This document shows, piece by piece, positions 14,094-21,752 of a stretch of 35,815 nucleotides of DNA; the stretch's first letter is position 1; each line of letters opens with the position of its first letter. This DNA comes from Luminiphilus sp. (lineage in GTDB: Bacteria > Pseudomonadota > Gammaproteobacteria > Pseudomonadales > Halieaceae). The stretch lies in contig JAKMEU010000135.1 of assembly GCA_022425845.1 (NCBI GenBank), positions 1-35,815 of the forward strand, written 5' to 3'. The translations under genes and the position numbers were made by a program. Below the pieces are notes generated by a model. That model ran no database searches. It saw only the letters and a list, made by a program, of their open reading frames with translations, and had not been told where the DNA came from.

Positions 14094-16823
14094 ATGAGTG
14101 GTGCACTGATTCTGGTTGATGGCTCGTCCTACCTTTTTCGCGCTTATCATGCGCTGCCAGCCCTCACCAACTCCAAGGGCCTGAACACCGGTGCGGCGAA
14201 GGGCGTTATCGGAATGGTTCGAAAGCTGGTGGCAGACTACCCCCAGGATCAGGTCGTGGTGGTGTTTGATGCCAAAGGCCCAACGTTTCGAAACGAGATC
14301 TATCCGGACTACAAAGCCAATCGGCCCCCCATGCCCGACGAACTTCGCGAGCAGATAGAACCTATCCACTCGATAATCCGCGCCATGGGTCTGCCTTTGG
14401 TGTGTGTCGGCGGCGTTGAAGCCGATGATGTGATTGGCACGTTGGCAGTTCAGGCGGCTGAACGCCATCAAGACGTGCTGATTTCTACAGGTGATAAAGA
14501 CATGGCACAGCTCGTGAACGAGCGCGTCACCCTGGTGAACACCATGACCAACACCATGCTCGACAGTGCCGGCGTGGTGGAAAAGTTTGGCGTACCCCCG
14601 GGGCTGATCATCGATTTGCTGGCCTTGCAGGGCGATAAAGTAGACAACATTCCCGGTGTCCCTGGCGTGGGAGAAAAGACCGCTCTGGCGCTGCTGCAAA
14701 ACCTGGGTGGCATCGATGACATTTACACCCAGATTGCCAGCGTGGCCGATTTGCCAGTGCGGGGGGCCCAGAAGCTGGGAGCGCGCCTTGAGGAGCACAG
14801 GGAGTCCGCGCAGCTTTCTTATCGGCTTGCCACCATTAAAACCGACTGCGACCTGAATCTTGATGAGGGCGATTTGCTGGCGGTCCCGCCAGACCAGCAG
14901 GCGCTGACCGACTGGTACCGGGAGCTTGAGTTCAAGGGTTGGCTATCGGCTGCGTTGACTGAAGCTGAGTCAGGTGAGGGAACGGGGGGTGAGATAGAGG
15001 CTGATGCCAGCCCGGAGTTGGAGGTTGTCACCGTGCTCGAGCCGGCCGTGTTTGACGAGTGGTTGACTGCGATAGCGGCAGCACCCTTGTTTGCCTTCGA
15101 CACTGAAACCACCAGCCTTAATTATATGCAGGCCGAGATTGTCGGCGTAGCGCTGGCGGTAGCGGGTGACAGGGCGGCTTATATTCCCCTTGCCCACGAC
15201 TACCCGGGCGCCCCGGAGCAGCTTGATCGCGACACGGTGCTCGCGAGCCTGCGGCCGCTCCTTGAAGACCCCGACCGCCCGAAAGTAGGCCAGAACCTTA
15301 AGTATGACGCCAATGTGCTCGCCAACTACGGTATTCAGCTTCGAGGCATCGCCCACGACTCGATGCTGGAGAGCTATGTGCTGGATGCAACGGGCAGTCG
15401 ACATGACATGGACACCCTGGCGCTCAAATATCTTGGCCAGAAGACAACGCACTTTGAGGAGGTGGCGGGGAAGGGGGCAAAACAGCTGACCTTTAACGCT
15501 GTGGCCCTCGAACAGGCGGCGCCCTATGCCGCTGAAGATGCAGCGGTAACCCTCAAGCTGCACCAGACGTTGTGGCCACGATTGGAGTCTGAGCCCCGAC
15601 TTGCTGCACTTTACCAGGACGTAGAGCTGCCTTTGGTGCCGGTGCTCTCCCGCATCGAACGCAATGGCACCTGGGTTGATCGCCAGCGTCTTGCAGACCA
15701 CAGTCACGAGCTGGGGGAGCGAATGGGCACCCTCGAAATGCGCGCGCATGAGCTGGCGGGACAGGCTTTTAACCTGGGCTCGCCAAAACAGCTGGGTGAA
15801 ATCCTGTTTCAAAAGCTTGAGCTGCCCGTACTGAAGAAAACGCCCAAAGGTGCACCCTCGACGGCTGAAGAGGTACTGGCTGAGCTGGCGCTTGACTACC
15901 CCCTGCCTGCCGTTCTCATGGAATATCGTAGTCTCAGCAAGCTCCGCTCAACCTACACCGACCGGCTGCCTGAGATGATCGACTCCGATACAGGGCGTGT
16001 GCACACCTCCTATCATCAGGCGGTGACGGCCACGGGCCGGCTGTCGTCTTCTGACCCCAATTTGCAGAACATCCCGATCCGCACGGAGGAGGGCCGGCGG
16101 ATTCGGCAGGCTTTCTGTGCGCCGCCTGGACGCTGCATTGTTGCGGCGGATTACTCCCAGATTGAATTACGCATCATGGCGCATTTATCCCAGGACCCCG
16201 GTCTGCTGGGCGCATTTGGCGCCAACCTGGACGTGCATAGTGCCACTGCCGCAGAGGTCTTCAGCGTTTCCCTTGATGACGTGACGGGGGACCAGAGAAG
16301 AAAAGCCAAGGCGATCAATTTTGGACTGATCTATGGCATGTCGGCCTTCGGTTTGGCGCGGCAATTGCAGCTGGGACGTCATGAGGCACAGGCTTACATC
16401 GATCGCTACTTCGAGCGCTATCCCGGTGTCGCCGACTACATGACGGCGACCCGTGAGCTGGCCCATGCCCAGGGTTATGTCGAGACACTGCTGGGCCGCA
16501 GGCTGTACCTGCCGGAAATCAATGCCCGCAACAAGCAGCGCCAGATGGCTGCCGAGCGTACGGCCATCAATGCGCCAATGCAGGGAACGGCGGCGGACGT
16601 GATCAAGCTGGCGATGGTCGCTGTGGACCGCTGGTTGTCGGAGCGGGCCCTTGATGCCCTGATGATCATGCAGGTTCATGATGAGCTGGTATTTGAGGTG
16701 GACGAGACCCAGGCTGACGAACTGGTCAATGTCTTACCGGGCTTGATGTCTGGGGTAGCCACGCTGGATGTACCCTTGATCGTCGAGGCGGGCGTGGGTA
16801 AAAACTGGGATGAAGCTCACTGA
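14094..16823 (+). CDS. polA: DNA polymerase I
   Basis: A 909-aa, three-domain family A polymerase. The 5'-nuclease domain shows FDAKGPTFRNEIYPDYKANR, GVEADDVIGTLA and STGDKDMAQLV. The 3'-5' exonuclease domain is complete, with FDTETTSL (Asp/Glu), KVGQNLKYD (Asp) and the YAAED motif, so proofreading should be active. The polymerase domain has ADYSQIELRIMAHLS, the O-helix RKAKAINFGLIYGMS and QVHDELVFEV. It works in Okazaki fragment maturation and repair. ATG 14094 follows GAAAGG at 14081-14086, which lies inside the end of sco1. The 3' end overlaps engB, on the opposite strand, by 7 bp. Confidence 0.98.
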   Translation: MSGALILVDGSSYLFRAYHALPALTNSKGLNTGAAKGVIGMVRKLVADYPQDQVVVVFDAKGPTFRNEIYPDYKANRPPMPDELREQIEPIHSIIRAMGLPLVCVGGVEADDVIGTLAVQAAERHQDVLISTGDKDMAQLVNERVTLVNTMTNTMLDSAGVVEKFGVPPGLIIDLLALQGDKVDNIPGVPGVGEKTALALLQNLGGIDDIYTQIASVADLPVRGAQKLGARLEEHRESAQLSYRLATIKTDCDLNLDEGDLLAVPPDQQALTDWYRELEFKGWLSAALTEAESGEGTGGEIEADASPELEVVTVLEPAVFDEWLTAIAAAPLFAFDTETTSLNYMQAEIVGVALAVAGDRAAYIPLAHDYPGAPEQLDRDTVLASLRPLLEDPDRPKVGQNLKYDANVLANYGIQLRGIAHDSMLESYVLDATGSRHDMDTLALKYLGQKTTHFEEVAGKGAKQLTFNAVALEQAAPYAAEDAAVTLKLHQTLWPRLESEPRLAALYQDVELPLVPVLSRIERNGTWVDRQRLADHSHELGERMGTLEMRAHELAGQAFNLGSPKQLGEILFQKLELPVLKKTPKGAPSTAEEVLAELALDYPLPAVLMEYRSLSKLRSTYTDRLPEMIDSDTGRVHTSYHQAVTATGRLSSSDPNLQNIPIRTEEGRRIRQAFCAPPGRCIVAADYSQIELRIMAHLSQDPGLLGAFGANLDVHSATAAEVFSVSLDDVTGDQRRKAKAINFGLIYGMSAFGLARQLQLGRHEAQAYIDRYFERYPGVADYMTATRELAHAQGYVETLLGRRLYLPEINARNKQRQMAAERTAINAPMQGTAADVIKLAMVAVDRWLSERALDALMIMQVHDELVFEVDETQADELVNVLPGLMSGVATLDVPLIVEAGVGKNWDEAH

Positions 16824-17485
16824 TCCAAGGGTGACGCCTCAGGCTCCAGTACGGACGTATCCGTCAACCAGGTATTGAGCTGCGTCCGCAGCTCGGGCAG
16901 TCCGTCGCCTTTAAGGGAAGAAAAGCATTGGGCGGTGACCAGATCCCCGAACTCCAACAGTCGCGCCTGAACCCCCAATAATGTCGATTTTGCGGGTCCG
17001 CGTTTGAGCTTATCTGCTTTGGTGAGCAGGACATGGACGGGCATTTGTGCCGCTGCCGCCCAGCCAATCATCTGCTCATCGGCGTCGGTTAGCGGGTGGC
17101 GTATATCCATAAGCAGTATCAGGCCCCTCAGGCTTTCACGGCGCTGCAAGTAGGAGGCCATGTGGCGGTTCCATTCCTTTTTCAACTTCAGCGGAACTTT
17201 GGCGTAGCCGTAGCCCGGAAGATCCACCAGCCGCTGGTTATCGCTCAGCGAAAAGAAGTTGATGAGTTGCGTACGCCCGGGGGTGCGGCTGGTTCTCGCC
17301 AGCTTGCGGTTGCCCGTCAGCGTGTTGATGGCGCTGGACTTCCCGGCATTGGAGCGACCCGCAAACGCCACCTCGGAGCCCTGGTCGGCAGGCGCATTGC
17401 TGATCTGGCTGGCGCTTTGCAGGAACGTCGCGGCACGGAAATCAACGCGCTGCAGGGTGTTTTCAGGGTGTCCATCAGTGGTCAT
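16817..17485 (-). CDS. engB: Ribosome biogenesis GTPase EngB/YsxC (YihA)
   Basis: A 222-aa TrmE-Era-EngA family GTPase. G1 is AGRSNAGKSS (about 42-51), G2 lies in RTPGRTQ, G3 is DLPGYG (88-93), and G4 is TKAD (155-158). EngB is an essential factor in large-subunit assembly. ATG 17485 was preferred to the in-frame upstream start at 17713, which would add 76 poorly conserved residues and overlap the cytochrome c5 gene. It lies between polA and the cytochrome genes, the Pseudomonas order. Confidence 0.95.
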   Translation of the reverse strand: MTTDGHPENTLQRVDFRAATFLQSASQISNAPADQGSEVAFAGRSNAGKSSAINTLTGNRKLARTSRTPGRTQLINFFSLSDNQRLVDLPGYGYAKVPLKLKKEWNRHMASYLQRRESLRGLILLMDIRHPLTDADEQMIGWAAAAQMPVHVLLTKADKLKRGPAKSTLLGVQARLLEFGDLVTAQCFSSLKGDGLPELRTQLNTWLTDTSVLEPEASPLDQ

Positions 17486-17494
17486 TGTTGACTT

Positions 17495-17523
17495 TTGTCC
17501 CGAGGGGGGTGTTTGTCTATAAT
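17495..17523 (+). promoter_or_regulatory. Sigma-70-type promoter for the cytochrome c5-c4 genes
   Basis: TTGTCC (17495-17500) and a perfect TATAAT (17518-17523) are separated by a 17-bp spacer. Transcription would begin near 17530, leaving a leader of about 85 nt before the c5 start. It begins 9 bp upstream of the divergent engB start. Confidence 0.65.
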
Positions 17524-17615
17524 GCCACGCGCTCTTCCCTGCAGCACATACCGGGCGCACCATGGTCGAAGTCGCCAAGGCGCATTGGCCCAGTATCACA
17601 GAATGAGGAATTGTT

Positions 17616-17933
17616 ATGAACCGAATAAAAGTACTGCGGCGTATAGCTGCTCCGGCCACCCTGGTCATCGCGGCAATGGCGGCGCCAGCGCTGGCGGAAC
17701 TCAATATGGACAAATACGGAAAGTCCTGCGCGATGTGCCACGTTTCGGGTGCTGCCGGGGCGCCAAAGACTCACGATGTGGCTGCCTGGGAACCTCGCAT
17801 GGCCAAGGGTATGGATGCGCTGGTGGCTTCGGTCAAAAATGGTCTCAATGCAATGCCGCCCACAGGTCTCTGCGCGGATTGTACTGACGAGGAATATGCA
17901 GCGCTGATTACATACATGGCGTCGCCCGAATAA
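17616..17933 (+). CDS. Cytochrome c5 family monohaem protein
   Basis: A 105-aa periplasmic protein. A signal peptide ends near Ala-Leu-Ala at 27. CAMCH (38-42) binds haem c, and Met80 in GLNAMPPTG is the expected sixth ligand. A second cysteine pair, CADC (86-89), is typical of cytochrome c5, where it forms a disulfide. Such proteins carry electrons from the bc1 complex to terminal oxidases. A ribosome binding site with GAGGAA precedes the ATG. The c4 gene follows 33 bp later, so the two are probably co-transcribed. Confidence 0.92.
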   Translation: MNRIKVLRRIAAPATLVIAAMAAPALAELNMDKYGKSCAMCHVSGAAGAPKTHDVAAWEPRMAKGMDALVASVKNGLNAMPPTGLCADCTDEEYAALITYMASPE

Positions 17934-17966
17934 GGTCAACAGCAACACCAGATTGGAAGTTTGAAT

Positions 17967-18596
17967 ATGAGTAGGATAATCGCGACGGCCGTGCTGGCGT
18001 TCATGGCAACAATGTCCCAGGCTGCCGAGCTGCTGAAAGGCGACGCGGCTGCCGGAGAAGGGAAGGCAGTCACCTGTGGCGCCTGCCATGGTGCAGACGG
18101 CAATAGTGTAGTGCCCAATTTTCCCAAGCTTGCGGGTCTTGGGGAGAAGTATCTGCTGAAGCAGATGCAGGACATCCGTGACGGGCGTCGCATGGTAGCC
18201 GCGATGGCGGGTCAGGTGGACAACATGTCGGATCAGGATCTCGCCGACATAGCCGCCTTTTATGACGGTAAAGCACGTACGCCGGAGCTGGCGGACGCCG
18301 ACCTGCTCGAGCTGGGCCGCAAGGTCTACATGTCAGGAATAATGGATCGCAAGGTAGCAGCCTGTTCCGGGTGTCATAGCCCGACAGGAAAAGGTAATGG
18401 GCCGGGAGGATTTCCGGGTCTTGCGGGACAACATGCTGATTACATAGCCGCGCAGCTGAAGATGTTTCGCAAAGGCTATGAGGATCCTGCGGGACGCACC
18501 AACGACGGCGGCAGCAAGATCATGCGAACGACGGCTTTCGAGCTCAGTGATCTGGAGATCGAAGCCGTATCCAGCTACGCCGCTGGCCTGAGATAA
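17967..18596 (+). CDS. Dihaem cytochrome c4
   Basis: A 209-aa periplasmic protein with a signal peptide (about 1-20) and two tandem haem domains. The haem sites are CGACH (37-41) and CSGCH (133-137). Candidate axial methionines are Met80 or Met87 in the first domain and the Met in GSKIMRTTAFELSD in the second. Cytochrome c4 is a membrane-associated electron donor to haem-copper oxidases. ATG 17967 is supported by GGAAG at 17955-17959, 7 nt upstream; TTG 17961 is too close to that site. The order engB, c5, c4, dsbA matches Pseudomonas. Confidence 0.95.
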   Translation: MSRIIATAVLAFMATMSQAAELLKGDAAAGEGKAVTCGACHGADGNSVVPNFPKLAGLGEKYLLKQMQDIRDGRRMVAAMAGQVDNMSDQDLADIAAFYDGKARTPELADADLLELGRKVYMSGIMDRKVAACSGCHSPTGKGNGPGGFPGLAGQHADYIAAQLKMFRKGYEDPAGRTNDGGSKIMRTTAFELSDLEIEAVSSYAAGLR

Positions 18597-18610
18597 GCTC
18601 GGGGCCGAGC
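18597..18610 (+). terminator. Short GC-rich hairpin after the c4 stop codon
   Basis: GCTCG (18597-18601) pairs with CGAGC (18606-18610) around a 4-nt loop, immediately after the c4 stop. No T run follows, so termination here is doubtful; mRNA end protection is equally possible. The rest of the 112-bp spacer before dsbA shows no clear promoter. Confidence 0.3.
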
Positions 18611-18708
18611 GGAACTCCCGTTTCCCCAGCAGGTCCAACTCTTGGTAGGCTAAGGTCCATCTTCGGTGGGCGTTGGCCTTCCGGTTAAGCAGTGCAGTGG
18701 AGCCACCT

Positions 18709-19353
18709 ATGATGTCAACAATGCAGCGAATGATTCTGGTGATGTGTGCGGCCCTCGTCGTCCTGTCGGGTAGCGTTTCGGCGCAGTCTGAGTGGCGTGA
18801 GGGAGAGCATTACACGGTCGTCAATCCCGCAGTACGGGTGGGCCCTACGGATCAGGTCATCGTGACAGAGTTCTTCTGGTACGGGTGTGGGCACTGCTAT
18901 ACCTTCGAGCCCATGCTGCAGGCCTGGAAGCAGTCCCTTCCTGATGGGTCAAGGTTGCAGCCTTCGCCGGCCATGTGGAATGACGGCATGAAGCTGCACG
19001 CCAAGGCTTATTTCACGGCCGAGACGCTGGGTGTACTTGACCCCATGCACAGCGCGATTTTCAAAGCCATGCATGTGAATCGCAATCGGCTCGCTTCCAA
19101 GGGCGCGATCAGGGAGCTCTTTGTTGCCAACGGGGTGCCTGGGGCCGACTTTGACCGGGCCTTTGATTCCTTTGGCGTTAACAGTCAGGTAAATCAAGCT
19201 GAGGCGCGAGCTCGCTCGGCAAAAATATCCGGCACGCCCTCTGTCATGGTGAATGGGAAATACCTTATCGAGGCGCGCAAAGCCGGCAGTCAGGCCAACA
19301 TGCTTAAAATCGCCGAGTATCTGGTTGAGCTGGAACTGGCGAAGAACTCCTAA
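18709..19353 (+). CDS. dsbA: Periplasmic thiol:disulfide interchange protein DsbA
   Basis: A 214-aa exported thioredoxin-fold protein with a signal peptide ending near residue 25 (SVSA). The active site is Cys60-Gly-His-Cys63 in FFWYGCGHCYTFEP, and the cis-proline loop is SGTPSVMV (Thr176-Pro177). DsbA introduces disulfides into exported proteins. Most DsbAs, including E. coli DsbA, have CPHC, so the glycine is unusual. ATG 18709 has GTGGAG 6 nt upstream; the downstream ATGs at 18712 and 18721 are also possible. The next gene, convergent, ends 10 bp away. Confidence 0.93.
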   Translation: MMSTMQRMILVMCAALVVLSGSVSAQSEWREGEHYTVVNPAVRVGPTDQVIVTEFFWYGCGHCYTFEPMLQAWKQSLPDGSRLQPSPAMWNDGMKLHAKAYFTAETLGVLDPMHSAIFKAMHVNRNRLASKGAIRELFVANGVPGADFDRAFDSFGVNSQVNQAEARARSAKISGTPSVMVNGKYLIEARKAGSQANMLKIAEYLVELELAKNS

Positions 19354-19363
19354 ACCCTGCGTT

Positions 19364-19843
19364 TTATGCCCTGCCCGTCAGGGGCAATGCCGAGTGCGTG
19401 ACGACTTTGCGTAACTCAAAGCTCGAGTGCACCCCGGTCACCCCCGGGATACGAGTCAGTTTCCCCAGCAGAAATTGCTCATAGTGGACCATATCAGCGA
19501 CGACCGCTTTTATGAGGTAGTCAGCGCTCTGACCTGTCACCACAGAGCACGCCACGACTTCTGGAAAATCCACCACCGCCCTTTCGAAGGCCTCAAAGCG
19601 CTCGGGTGTGTGTCTGTCCATTGTGATGCCAATATGGGCCGTGAGTGCCAGACCCAGTTTGGACTGGTCCAGAAGTGTCACGCGCTCCAGAATAATGCCG
19701 GCTGCCTCGAGACGTTTGACCCGCCGAGCACAGGGTGTGGGCGTCAGGCCGACCCGCTCCGCCAGTTCCAGATTGCTCAAACCCGCATTGCGCTGCAGTA
19801 AATCGAGAATCTTCAAGTCGGTTCTGTCCAGCTGTATATCCAT
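19364..19843 (-). CDS. Lrp/AsnC family transcriptional regulator
   Basis: A 159-aa protein. The N-terminal helix-turn-helix reads LDRTDLKILDLLQRNAG, then LELAERVGLTPTPCARRVKRLEAAGII, the typical AsnC-type domain. The C-terminal RAM effector-binding domain follows, with GITMDRHTPERFEAFE, TGQSADYLIKAV and PGVTGVHSSFELR. Members usually bind amino acids. It is divergent from leuA over an AT-rich 140-bp gap, so control of leuA and of itself by leucine or another amino acid is plausible but not shown. The start at 19843 matches the family N-terminus. A hairpin with a one-base bulge (TGCCCTG 19367-19373 with CAGGGGCA 19379-19386) lies in its last codons. Confidence 0.92.
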   Translation of the reverse strand: MDIQLDRTDLKILDLLQRNAGLSNLELAERVGLTPTPCARRVKRLEAAGIILERVTLLDQSKLGLALTAHIGITMDRHTPERFEAFERAVVDFPEVVACSVVTGQSADYLIKAVVADMVHYEQFLLGKLTRIPGVTGVHSSFELRKVVTHSALPLTGRA

Positions 19844-19875
19844 AGTTTTAGATAAAAACACCAAAAAAATAATGA

Positions 19876-19891
19876 TATGTAATTTTATACA
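19876..19891. promoter_or_regulatory. Candidate Lrp-type operator between lrp and leuA
   Basis: TATGTAATTTTATACA is an imperfect 16-bp dyad (10 of 16 positions symmetric) in a strongly AT-rich tract, unlike the surrounding GC-rich DNA. Lrp/AsnC proteins bind degenerate AT-rich dyads of about 15 bp. A weak leuA -10 candidate, TATAGC, lies at 19910-19915. The assignment rests only on base composition, symmetry and location. Confidence 0.35.
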
Positions 19892-19983
19892 CTAAATTAA
19901 GTCCGATTCTATAGCGTATTTGGTGAAAAAACCCCTGTCTGACGCGCTACCATAGGGTCAATCAAACGATGGAGTGTGCCGGT

Positions 19984-21669
19984 ATGGAGCCCAAGACCAG
20001 CCCCGGATTTGACGCCGGTAAATACCGCCCTTTTACCCCGGTTCCGAAATTGGATCGCCGGTGGCCTGACCGTGTCATTGAGCGGGCTCCGGAGTGGTGT
20101 TCGGTCGATCTTCGGGATGGGAACCAGGCTCTGGTCGAGCCCATGAACGCGCAGCAGAAACTGCGACTGTGGGAGCAGCTGGTGGCCATCGGCTTCAAAA
20201 CGATCGAGGTCGGCTTTCCCTCGGCTTCCAGCCATGATTACGATTTTCTTCGCAAGTTGATCGAAGAGAATCGCATCCCCGACCATGTCACGGTGCAGGT
20301 GCTTGTTCAGGCCCGTGCCGAGCTGATTACCAAGACCTTTGAGGCGCTAAAGGGCGTCAAACGCGCCGTCGTGCATTTTTACAATTCCACCTCAACCGTG
20401 CAGCGCCGCGATGTCTTCAAGCTGGATCGTGAAGGAATCATAGACATTGCGGTTCAGGGAGCGACCCTTGTCAAAGCCGAGGCGATGCGGCACCCGAACA
20501 CCGAGTGGATTTTTGAGTACAGCCCCGAGAGCTTTACCGGCACTGAATTGGACTTTGCGGTGGAGATCTGTGATGCCGTAAATCGCGTGTTGCAGCCGAC
20601 ACCGGAACGCCCCGCAATTATTAATCTGCCGGCCACTGTCGAGATGAGCACACCCAATATTTATGCTGACCAAATTGAGTGGTTCTGCGACCACGTCGCC
20701 AACCGTGATGCCTTGATGATCTCCCTCCACACCCACAACGACCGCGGCTGTGCCGTGGCAGCCGCAGAGTTGGGTGTGATGGCGGGTGCTGATCGTGTCG
20801 AGGGGACGCTCATGGGTAATGGTGAGCGCACAGGCAACATGGATATCGTGACCATGGCCATGAATCTGTACAGTCAGGGAATCGACCCGGAGCTGGCGTT
20901 CGACAACATGGACGCGATTATTGCGACAGTGCGGGAATGTACCCAGCTCCCGGTTCACCCTCGCCACCCTTATGCGGGAGAGCTGGTATTTACCGCCTTT
21001 TCGGGTAGCCATCAGGATGCCATCAACAAATGCCTCGCCCTGCGGGATGCTGAAGATCCCTGGGATGTGGCCTACCTACCTATCGATCCCAGGGATATCG
21101 GCCGCACCTACCAGGAGGTGATAAGAATCAACAGCCAGTCCGGTAAAGGCGGTGTCGCTTACGTGCTGCATCGGGATTACGGCTATGACCTGCCGCGTTG
21201 GCTGCAAATTGACTTCAGTACGGCGGTACAGCGTCTGGCTGAGGAAAGCGAGGCGGAGGTGGCGTCTGAGCAAATCCACCGTCTGTTTTGCGATACCTAC
21301 ATTCAGCCTGAAGGCACGTGGACGCTCGACCGGTATGAGGTGGTTAAAGAAGGCGCCGAGCATGAGTTGACGGCCGTTATTGGGGTGCCCGGCGGAGAGA
21401 GGCGAATACAGGGCCGGGGTGCCGGAGTCCTCGACGCCTTCATCGACGCGATGGAGCGAGTAACCGGCAAGCGCATGGTCCTTGTTGAGTACAGCGAGCA
21501 TACCCTGGGCAAAAGTTCGGATGCTGAGGCTGTCTGCTATGTGCAGGTGAATCTCGATGGCGAGCGGCCCTGCGGTGTGGGCCGAAGCCCCGACATCGTT
21601 CAGGCGACGCTGAACGCTGTGCTGTCGGCATTGCAGGGCCATTGCCAGATTGCAGTAGACGCTGCCTGA
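19984..21669 (+). CDS. leuA: 2-isopropylmalate synthase, long (LeuA2) form
   Basis: A 561-aa enzyme that condenses acetyl-CoA and 2-oxoisovalerate, the first committed step of leucine synthesis. Visible features are RRWPDRVIERAP, the DLRDGNQAL catalytic segment, the metal-binding HTHNDRGCAVAAAELG followed by GADRVEGTLMGNGERTGN, and a C-terminal regulatory domain with GAGVLDAFIDAM. Its layout fits the actinobacterial/proteobacterial LeuA2 group. ATG 19984 has GGAG at 19971-19974, 9 nt upstream; ATG 19969 is possible but lacks a site. Leucine feedback is expected from the regulatory domain. Confidence 0.96.
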   Translation: MEPKTSPGFDAGKYRPFTPVPKLDRRWPDRVIERAPEWCSVDLRDGNQALVEPMNAQQKLRLWEQLVAIGFKTIEVGFPSASSHDYDFLRKLIEENRIPDHVTVQVLVQARAELITKTFEALKGVKRAVVHFYNSTSTVQRRDVFKLDREGIIDIAVQGATLVKAEAMRHPNTEWIFEYSPESFTGTELDFAVEICDAVNRVLQPTPERPAIINLPATVEMSTPNIYADQIEWFCDHVANRDALMISLHTHNDRGCAVAAAELGVMAGADRVEGTLMGNGERTGNMDIVTMAMNLYSQGIDPELAFDNMDAIIATVRECTQLPVHPRHPYAGELVFTAFSGSHQDAINKCLALRDAEDPWDVAYLPIDPRDIGRTYQEVIRINSQSGKGGVAYVLHRDYGYDLPRWLQIDFSTAVQRLAEESEAEVASEQIHRLFCDTYIQPEGTWTLDRYEVVKEGAEHELTAVIGVPGGERRIQGRGAGVLDAFIDAMERVTGKRMVLVEYSEHTLGKSSDAEAVCYVQVNLDGERPCGVGRSPDIVQATLNAVLSALQGHCQIAVDAA

Positions 21670-21752
21670 GCGCTATATTCCAAGCTGTTTAGTTTCTCGC
21701 CCTGTGCCACACTGGGTGCAGCACGCTAGTCCAACGCAGGCAGCAGGGGACA

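Noticed and set aside
14019..15812. Two long open frames on the minus strand inside polA (259 and 280 codons).
   Set aside because: They lie antisense to the strongly conserved polA, have no family signature and no ribosome binding site; GC-rich genes commonly produce such frames.
17486..17713. A longer EngB with 76 extra N-terminal residues.
   Set aside because: The extension is not like EngB, would cover the c5 promoter and start, and ATG 17485 gives the normal family length.
19354..19386. Bidirectional terminator between dsbA and the lrp gene.
   Set aside because: A hairpin exists at 19367-19386 but no T run follows it on either strand, so termination cannot be claimed.
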